From NCBI GenBank assembly GCA_016630955.3, contig CM050001.1, positions 372,001 to 436,000 on the forward strand: DNA of 64,000 bases, given 5' to 3'. Of the stretch, positions 56,399 through 64,000 are shown one piece after another (within the stretch, counting starts at the first letter, position 1; each line of letters starts with the position of its first letter). A program made the position numbers and the translations under genes. The DNA is from Didymella arachidicola (lineage: Eukaryota; Ascomycota; Dothideomycetes; Pleosporales; Didymellaceae). The notes under the pieces were generated by a model. That model did no database searches and was not told the DNA's origin. It was given only the letters and a program-made list of their open reading frames with translations.

Positions 56399-57955
56399 TG
56401 TGAGAGTGCTGCCGACGAGCCAGCAGTAATGACTCGAGATACAATAACAAGCTGGTGCAAGAGATGCTCGCCGTGAAGGGGCCACAAGAACGCGGGGAAC
56501 GCTCTCATGATGGCTCGCGGAGACGGATCCGCTCTTTCAGACGTCATCGTGAAGGCGAAATGTGGCTGGGCCAGAGCTGCAGTAGCCGAGGCTCGGTGTT
56601 GAAGGTAGAAAATTACTGCGCTTGTGAACGCTCTGCCAGCACCACCGACCAGCAGCTGCACAAAAAGCGCCTCCACGACATCGCACGGAATAGCCGGTAA
56701 TCGTGCCAGCCACCATGCTAGACTGCCGTACCTTGTTTAGACGCCCATGCGGTGTTGTGGTTGCGCAGCTCACGAACACGCGATACATTACGTCCGCTGG
56801 ACAGACCAAGACATACACTCGTAGACTACGGAGCACTCAAAGCAACTGCGAGAACCTTCTGGTTATGATCGCTGTTGAAAGTATCCTCCAATAGAGAACC
56901 CGGCCGGCAATTGGGATTCATCGAGACCGACTTGTACTTTGTATCGAGGATGAAGTTGCGACTCTCAGTGCTGGCCACATACACAAAGTTCTTTTTTGCT
57001 CAATATACAGCATGTAGATGCTGACCGCACATGGCGGAAGACGTCGCGTTCGTCGTTGGCCAAGGCATTCTGAAAGTTGCTGTTTCACAATGGTATGACG
57101 CCCAGCCGCCTTCTACAAAGGACGCAGTGTCGACAAGTATCAAATATAGAACTATCGCGAGTCAACAGAAGGCCAATGATATGCCTTGCAGCCAGATCGT
57201 GCATTGATGGCATGATCGCACGACCTAGCCAGGAGATCTTGAAGTTAGGAGCTTTTGTGAAACCACATTCGCCTAGAAACAATAGCTTCAGAGCTGTCAG
57301 TCAAGCCTGTCTTCTCTGTCGCACGTCAAGAGTCGCTCTCGCTCTCGCCAAGTCGTTTGCCCTTATGTTTATCCTCCGCCAAGCTAAGCATATCCGATCT
57401 CGAAACACGCGTTTCCCTCTCATAAATTATTCGACCTAGCGTCGATCGTTCAACTGCTCCACTCACAATAACAGCAACCCCATGTTGAAACACATGAACG
57501 CTGTCTCCGTCTCCTTCCGCTTCCCATCACTCTGGGGTGTGCTTAGCGCATACCTATGGTACGTACCATACCAAGCCTTCCTCTCCAGGCACGTAGATTG
57601 CCAAGATATCATTTTGATCGATTCGACATGCCGATCTGAATCTTCACCTTGGCTATCAGCATGGGAACTCTCAAGGCGATAGCGATGTACAGCTTGGCAA
57701 TAGCGCCTCGTTTCGAAACCATGAGACCTCTGCCACCAAAGTCAAGAATGGAGATGCTATAAAGAGATGCATCGGTAGCCCTCACCGAGCCTCACCACCA
57801 TCAACACCTTCTTCACTCATTCCTTAGCGGTGCCTCCTCACAATCCTTCTCTTCCCCTTCAACACTGTGCCAGTCACGTTTTCATTTCACACACTCATTT
57901 GCTGTGCAAAATCCCCTCACTTTAAACCTTCACTTTCCACTCTCTCTCAACAAGC
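56399..57955. other. Intergenic, no gene recognised
   Basis: The region lies between the divergent carrier and pectate lyase genes and carries both promoters. Frames are short and motif-free. Confidence 0.45.
57758..57763 (+). promoter_or_regulatory. Possible TATA box of the pectate lyase gene
   Basis: TATAAA lies about 195 bp before the ATG and is followed by a C/T/A-rich leader (CACCACCATCAACACC and on), a common arrangement in strongly inducible fungal genes. This is a positional inference only. Confidence 0.35.
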
Positions 57956-59370
57956 ATGCATTTCTCCCTCGCTACCATCGCCACCGCGGTACTCATCTTC
58001 TCCGCCTCCGCAGCTCCCCATCGCGGCCACGGCAAAGGCCGCAACTCCACCGACACCGAGCAAGGCGGCAGAGGTGACGACCGTGGCCGCTTCTCTGTTA
58101 CTCCTAAGCCGACTGCGCTTCCAACTGGTGCGGACTTGAACAGTGTGTCCTTTGTGCTGCATTCCTCTGCGCCGGACGAGTTTTTGAAATTCAGGAGGGC
58201 TAAGTCGGAGGACGAGAGCTCGGAGAAGAAGGAGAAGAAGGAGAAGAAGGACAAGAAGAAGAAGGACAAGGAGTCTAGCTCTGGCTCTGGAGATCAAGAG
58301 TCGTCCTCTGGTTCTGGTAACAACGACAGCTTATCTGGCGCTGGAGACAGCGAGAGCTCGTCCGGCTCTGGAGGCAACGAGAGCTCATCTGGTTCTGGAG
58401 ACTCCGGCTCTGGCAGCGAGTCTTCGTCGGGATCTGGTTCTGGATCTGGTGAAGGGGAGTCGTCTTCTGGTTCGGGCAGCTCAGGCGACCAGGAATCTTC
58501 GTCTGGCTCTGGCTCTGGCTCTGGCTCTGGCAGCAGCTCGTCCGGCGGTAGCTCCAACTCCACCACTCCTACCACGTCCAGTAGCGGTGGCTCGACTGCA
58601 TCTGGATCACAGCCAGCCGCAGCCGGCGAATCCACGCTGTCTGCACCCATGGAGGTCACCGACTTCGATGGTGGCATGGTGAAGTTCGGTCGCGGCGTAT
58701 CCTGCACTGCTGGCGAAGGAGGTGACAAGGATGCGGTTTTCATCGTTGCGGATGGAGGTTCGCTCTCCAACGTGATCATTGGAGCGGATCAGCTTGAAGG
58801 TAATTGCGACTCTCCAACTCATTGTTCTGTATTGATCTAACCTCGATCAGGCGTTCACTGCACTGGTGCTTGCACAATCACAAACGTCTGGTGGGAAGCA
58901 GTCTGCGAGGATGCTCTTACCTTCAAAGGCAACGGCGCCGGCACTGTTTCCGGCGGAGGCGCAAAGGGCGCAAAAGACAAGGTAGTCCAGCACAACGGTG
59001 TCGGCACGATTTCCATCTCCAACTTCCAGGTTGACGACTTTGGCAAATTGTACCGCTCGTGCGGAAACTGCAAGACTGTAAGCTATATACCTTCATCCAG
59101 CACGACGACACAGATGACTGACTATCCTCCCAGCAAGGTGAACGCCACGTCAAGATCGATGGTGTGAAAGCCTCCGGCGGCTCGGCTACACTTGTTGGCA
59201 TCAATTCCAACTTTGGCGACACAGCTACTATCACCAACTCATGCGTCACGGGCACGAAGGTTATCTGCCAGGAGTTTGAGGGCACGTCGCCGGGCAATGA
59301 GCCCAAGAAGATCAGTGACGGTCCCAGCAAGTCGTGTATCTACACTGAGGCTGATGTCAATGCCTGCTAA
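57956..59370 (+). CDS. Secreted pectate lyase (PL3) with Lys-rich and Ser/Gly-rich N-terminal linker
   Basis: Three exons (57956-58799, 58851-59077, 59134-59370) give about 435 aa. MHFSLATIATAVLIFSASAA is a signal peptide. Residues of about 75-110 are Lys/Glu-rich (EKKEKKEKKDKKKKDKE), followed by about 110 residues of Ser/Gly/Glu repeats (ESSSGSG). The catalytic domain covers about 228-435: MEVTDFDGGMVKFGRG, GVHCTGACTITNVWWEAVCE, LYRSCGNCKTQGERHVKIDG and GINSNFGDTATITNSCV. These are PL3 landmarks, including the Cys-rich ladder of the parallel beta-helix. The enzyme should cleave de-esterified pectin by beta-elimination with calcium. PL3 enzymes are normally near 240 aa, so the long linker is unusual. 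Both junctions keep frame and motif. Confidence 0.9.
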
Positions 59371-60431
59371 AGGGTGGCATGAGCGGGTGTTGATAGGATT
59401 TGAGAGTAGCCGAGGGGGGCTTGGACAGCTTTGGGACCAAGCAGGGGTTTGTTGATAGCATGGGGAAAACCGGCCAGGACAGTGGCGAGTAGCATCTTTC
59501 TCTTCAACTTGTATAAAAATTATTCGCATACCATTCTTGCGTATGTCCAAAGCAATTACCAATTGCCGCATGGCTTCTACATTCATTGATTGACACTGCT
59601 AACTCAGTCGTGCCATCTTCGCCTCGAAAGTCTGAATTGGGAAGCCTTGGACCGCGGAGGGTTTCATAAGCTGCTTGGCCTATTAACCGGGTACACACAC
59701 TCGTAGACTGTTTCTCTCCCATACTGAAACGAGACCGGCATAGCAAGATGCCAAACAGGCTCAGAATGTTGTACACCTAAGGTTGTCTTGAATGAGCCAG
59801 TAAGCCCTATGCCAGCTTCCCGGAATCAGCCTCAACATGCTGCCAGAGAGCTCCAAGTACGATGCTCAAGACAGCCTACAAGCTGGCTGTAGTGAAGAGC
59901 TCTAGTGTTGGCGTCACACGATTTCGGCACGCTCGAGGGATGCCGAAGGATTTCGCAGGCTTAACAATCACTCACCCCGAATCGATTCGGACTTACGGTG
60001 CAGTCGCCAACGCTCACGGATACTTTCCTAGAACAGTATGTTGAAGAACACTTTAGCAGACTTAACTCCGTGAAGTGAAGCCCTGACCCTCAAGTGTCGG
60101 CGTTGTCGCAGAGGGTTTTGAAATTCGGCATTCGCCACAGATGCCGAACGATTTCGCACAACGTGGCGTCGAACAAGCTGGCCCACCGAATCGGGTCGGA
60201 ATCTCGATACAGTCGCCAGCATAGACTAAGACTTTCCTTGTTGAGTAATTCCAAGAGCCAGCATCGTGTTGTCAAACTCTCGCGATCGGTGTACATGATT
60301 GCCATGCTTGATCCCTTGGGAATGAAGCGGTTACCCCGCCAGATTGGCCAATCACAAATCTGTAGTTGAACCTCACGATCGTGACCCTGTATCCCAAACA
60401 CCATCTCCGATCTCGCACTTGCTTCCAAACA
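59371..60431. other. Intergenic with a diverged tandem duplication
   Basis: Two related segments lie at about 59905-60015 and 60094-60225 upstream of the Zn2Cys6 gene. Apart from these, no gene or RNA was recognised. Confidence 0.45.
59905..60225. repeat. Diverged direct duplication upstream of a Zn2Cys6 gene
   Basis: Corresponding strings recur in the same order: GTGTTGGCG/GTGTCGGCG (59905, 60094), ATGCCGAAGGATTTCGCA/ATGCCGAACGATTTCGCA (59940, 60141), CCGAATCG (59977, 60186) and CAGTCGCCA (60001, 60210). The offset grows from about 189 to 209 bases, so small indels separate the copies. Confidence 0.6.
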
Positions 60432-61739
60432 ATGCCTCCGAGAACGAGAGCATGCTCAACATGCCGCAAGAAACGTATCAGATGCGATGGCACACTCCCT
60501 CACTGCCTGATGTGCAAACGCACAGGTAAAGCCTGCCCTGGCTCGCTTGACGGAGCGCTGATCATAGACATGACTGCGGAAGTACAGACTGGCACGAAGA
60601 GGCGGTATAAGGCAGTGTCCAAGTTGACGCCTGGTCCGACCAACATAAAGGCATATCGTCTCAACCTGAACCCTTTGGTGCCGACTGCCACCACTGAATC
60701 TTTCTTCGAGAACTTCCTAGGCCTGTTCACAACAGACGGGGAGGGTAAGGACATCAAGAACCAGCTGACATGGCTCCAGCGCATTCCGCTGCTCGCCAGC
60801 TCGAAGTCAGACAGAGCACTGGTCCTTGCTCTTGAAGCAACAGCGACTGCGTACGGAGGCATCATGAGTTCGGACACCAGCCTCACCCGGCACGCACGTG
60901 AGTTATACGGTACAGCCCTGCGCGCCCATCAAGCCGTGCTGCAGCAACGCGGTTCCAGCAGCGATATCACCATACATCTCGTTTCAACCAGCGTCATGCT
61001 GAGCTTCTTTGAGGCAATGCAAGCCACCACCGCGGACTCGTATCGTGCCCACATCCACGGGGCGGCTCGGCTCTTCGAGATCACTGGACCGGGAGAGTGC
61101 GGATTCGGCGTTCTGTGCCAGCTTTTCTACCATGTCAGGACACAGATGTTGTTTGTCCAAATAGCAACGAATAGCTGCAAGGTCCCGCTCTCTGCCAAGA
61201 AGATCCTCCACGATACACTGCTGTACAAAGACCCGCCGATGATTCAGAAGCTGATGTGCTGCATCACAGCGCTGCATGATCTGAGGGCTTTGAATCCAGT
61301 GACTCATGATCTGTGGGCACAGGATCTCGCTTCTTTAATGTCGAGAGTTGAGGAGCTGTGGCGAGAGTTCTCGCGGAAGAGCACTAGCTGCACCACAAAA
61401 ACCGCATCATTCGACGACGCCTTCACAGCATTAACAGCTGCGTACTTCAGTTCGGCGCGCATCATCATCGGTGTTCTGTTGTCTAATCGCGACTATGTTT
61501 CGGAGGCGTCTCGGCACGAACAAGTCATTCTTGATGCTGCATCTTTCCTCGACGCGCGTCAGAATGCTATTGCATACATGCGGATGGCAACACCGCTGCT
61601 CTTAGTGGCATTGTACTCACAGTGTGATGGGCATCGTATGAGTGTGGTGGGTTTATTCGAGGGCTGGGCAGATGGGACTATGCGAGGCATAAGCGCCCTT
61701 GCTCTGGACGCTGTCAGTCGGCGCAATGTATCCATCTGA
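60432..61739 (+). CDS. Zn2Cys6 fungal transcription factor
   Basis: The frame encodes about 435 aa from the ATG at 60432 (MPPRTRACSTCRKKRIRCDG); the upstream extension has no ATG. The binuclear zinc cluster is complete at residues 8-35: C-x2-C-x6-C-x6-C-x2-C-x6-C (ACSTCRKKRIRC, LPHCLMCKRTGKAC). The rest resembles the fungal regulator middle domain found after such clusters, with ESFFENFLGLFTT, AYGGIMSSDTSL, LVSTSVMLSFFEAMQATTA and HIHGAARLFEITGPGE. The HGAARL segment is common in this group. No intron is needed. The target is unknown; the neighbouring pectate lyase is about 1 kb upstream, but a regulatory link is only a guess. Confidence 0.87.
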   Translation: MPPRTRACSTCRKKRIRCDGTLPHCLMCKRTGKACPGSLDGALIIDMTAEVQTGTKRRYKAVSKLTPGPTNIKAYRLNLNPLVPTATTESFFENFLGLFTTDGEGKDIKNQLTWLQRIPLLASSKSDRALVLALEATATAYGGIMSSDTSLTRHARELYGTALRAHQAVLQQRGSSSDITIHLVSTSVMLSFFEAMQATTADSYRAHIHGAARLFEITGPGECGFGVLCQLFYHVRTQMLFVQIATNSCKVPLSAKKILHDTLLYKDPPMIQKLMCCITALHDLRALNPVTHDLWAQDLASLMSRVEELWREFSRKSTSCTTKTASFDDAFTALTAAYFSSARIIIGVLLSNRDYVSEASRHEQVILDAASFLDARQNAIAYMRMATPLLLVALYSQCDGHRMSVVGLFEGWADGTMRGISALALDAVSRRNVSI

Positions 61740-63548
61740 AACCCTCGCATCTGGCTGCCAGGAACACCCTGATCAATCATGCGCGGGATTTCGACGGGGC
61801 TTCCCAGGTTCCCAGACCACTATACGCGGAATATCAGGACGGAAGGCAGCAAGTTGTTGCTCCACAAGTTCGGAATCCTCCGTGGCTGGCTTGCGAAGAT
61901 GCGCAACGTGGACATCACTATCGCTGTGGACGACATCTACTGTACCGGTTCCTTGATTACCTAACATGTTCGTATTCATGTCGACTTTGCCATCGCTGGC
62001 AGGGCGCAATTTCGATGGTACCGAATATTTACGGGTGAAAATTGCTTCTCAACATAAGTTCGACGGTCAATCAGTGTTCTGGGACTGAGATAGCGAGCAC
62101 GTGGACTTCGACAGAGGCCTATTCGCAGAGGACAACGTTCAGGATGGCATGATGAGCGTTCTAGATGGAGGCATCGAGTCAGGAAGGTCTGCAAGAACCC
62201 TTGCACTTTGCACCCTTCCGCATGAAAGCCAATACCGTATCCACAATCCATCACCAGACTGGTCCAATACCATCGCGAGCGGCTGTCATAGCTCAGAGAA
62301 GGGGCGATCTCAGAACTACTCTACGTGGCGGGTTCCTGGAATTCTCAACACTGACAAAGAGCTTTGACCCGTCGAGCGCTCGGCATAGAACTCTGGTCTG
62401 GGGCCCGAGACGAAGTGCGATGCTGTGCTTGAACTTGGAGAAACTTTGTACGACCAGAAGTATTACCATCGTGATTGAGAATATCATCGAGGTCATCTGC
62501 GGAGCTATCGAGGACAATGCAGGGTTTAGGAGGACGAGTCTGTCATAAGCTGCAGGTTCAATCGAGTGGAGCTCCACAGAACCGCCCGTGAGTCTTCAAA
62601 CTACTTGTGATCCTATGGCTGGTTTGAGTGACAGCGCTTTTATTTCAGTACTGTTGTGCCTGACACACCGTCGAAAGAAAGCGGAATTACTTGACAGCTT
62701 GTTAGATTCGCGATTGCAAGCGCATTCGTCGGGCGAGGCCTGAGAGTCACGTTATTCGCCAAGCGGGAGGCGGGGAATAAGGCGGCTCTCAGTACGAGCC
62801 CTCATCGGCGCAGAGGTGCTCATCGCGATCTTTTTGACTTCGTGAACAGCAATCAGCGATCGTGGCCTTCCATTTGCTGAAGTCTAGCACGTCGTCATCC
62901 ACCCTAGCCAATAAGCAAGCCTGGTTCCGGGCGCAGGCCATCACTCATATCCTAGCGTCCTATCTTCTCATTGGTGTGGACGATACCTCCATCGAATCGG
63001 CCAATAATACGGGCCTCGAGCTCGGGAAAAAATCCCCTCGAATCACAAGCAAGTACCAGACAACAGGCAGGTGTTCGGAACACTGGCAGTAAGAGCCCCA
63101 GACAAGGTCGTTGCTTGTGTGTTAGCATACGGAAAGCCCTTTTCTGTGACCGTCCTGTATGATCGGCCCAAACAGCTCAATCAACGACAGCAGGAAGAGT
63201 ATCGCGTTGCCCTCTGCCAGGCAGCTTTTCGGGCGACTGCTTTGCGTCCTTGCATAGGAGGTTCAAGGCCCAAGAGTCGGAGGTCGCCACAGAAAATTAC
63301 AACAGCCGCTCGCGCTCCTCATCGTACTCGCACCATCCACGCCTGTACAAAGCCGCTCTATGGCATACGGTCTCGCGTGTCCGTTGCCCTGAGTTGACGT
63401 TGTAAGTACTCGCATGGTGCTCTTGCGCGGTTTCTATACAGACACCCAACTTGACTTAATCCTAATATAGCCCTCGTCTAGCTGTGGCCACCAGGCGCAA
63501 CTCAGGTTCACGGAGCGTCCCTCACCTACCTCATACGTTACCGATACC
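61740..63548. other. Gene-poor region, no gene recognised
   Basis: Frames of 60-127 codons are present without recognisable motifs. The last few hundred bases should carry the promoter of the terminal Zn2Cys6 gene. Confidence 0.4.
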
Positions 63549-64000
63549 ATGTCGTACATGCAAAACAATTCTCAGGGCAACGCGAAGGTAGCTATACCAA
63601 AGCTGGACCGCAGACCACCCCAACCCCACAGGGCCGCATTACAACGCCGGGAAGATCGGGTGTAGGATATTCTGTTGATCTACAACGTATCATCATCCAC
63701 TGATGCTCTTCCTTTAGCACTAGAGCCTGCAAGACTTGCCGCAAACGAAGTAGGTTCACTCCGCCAACTCGTCACAGCGGCTGTCTTCCGATATCTCTAA
63801 CGCACCTGCAGAAGTCAAATGCTCCGGCGAGACTCCATATTGCACGCAATGCCACAATACCGGAGATACATGTGTATATGAGCAGGCCCGGCGTGACCGC
63901 CTGAAAGAGTCTGTTCAACAGCCCTCTCTCTTACTTGCCTGATTCCTAATCCGAGTAGAGCAATTGATCTCAACCACACCTTGGTAAATCTCTTTCGGGA
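63549..64000 (+). CDS. Zn2Cys6 transcription factor, 5' part (cut by window end)
   Basis: Four exons are visible: 63549-63661, 63718-63749, 63812-63908 and 63959 onward, leaving the window open. Joined, they read VTRACKTCRKRKVKC, then SGETPYCTQCHNTGDTCVYE, then QARRDRLKEAIDLNHTLVNL, in frame throughout. This is a complete Zn2Cys6 cluster (C-x2-C-x6-C-x6-C-x2-C-x6-C) followed by the short coiled linker typical of fungal regulators. The introns are 56, 62 and 50 bp, and one splits the basic KRKVKC loop. The donor GTCTGT at 63909 is non-consensus, but the spliced product matches the usual linker pattern. Only the N-terminal quarter or less is present. Confidence 0.78.

Overview
The window reads as nuclear DNA of a filamentous ascomycete (Pezizomycotina; a Dothideomycete is my best guess). 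The support is short GT-AG introns (about 45-75 bp) inside most genes, monocistronic genes on both strands, and fungal families: a HET-domain protein, Zn2Cys6 regulators, an S41 CPAF/UstP-like protease, a secreted S10 carboxypeptidase and a PL3 pectate lyase. No tRNA, rRNA or CRISPR was recognised. Gene models were built by joining reading frames across splice sites read by eye. Exon edges are predictions, but frame and family motifs agree at nearly every junction.

Layout. 0.9-16.8 kb is gene-dense: S41 protease, a tail-anchored inositol polyphosphate phosphatase, a mitochondrial short-chain dehydrogenase, a GRAM/TBC/EF-hand Rab-GAP, a mitochondrial-type acyl-CoA synthetase, a SnoaL-like protein, a membrane-anchored thioredoxin-like protein and a HET protein. 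16.8-37.2 kb is gene-poor: a 72-aa Cys-rich protein, a GNAT-like protein, an ABM-domain protein, a small membrane protein, one copy of a MITE-like repeat, the serine carboxypeptidase, a doubtful hypothetical and a bZIP factor with an AT-hook. 37.2-56.4 kb holds four large conserved genes, all on the minus strand: SMC3 (cohesin), acetyl-CoA carboxylase, NudE (dynein regulator) and a peroxisomal-type carrier with a long LEA-like tail. The second MITE-like copy and a mariner-TIR-like inverted repeat lie between SMC3 and ACC. 56.4-64 kb carries the pectate lyase and two Zn2Cys6 regulators, the last cut by the window edge.

The genes do not form an obvious pathway cluster. Shared themes are lipid and acyl-CoA metabolism (ACC, acyl-CoA synthetase, peroxisomal carrier), membrane traffic and motor regulation (TBC protein, phosphatase, NudE) and secreted hydrolases. 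The most unusual structure is the first ACC intron. It is built almost wholly from a stop-free 27-bp minisatellite and leaves the unspliced message open in a second frame running into the enzyme body.
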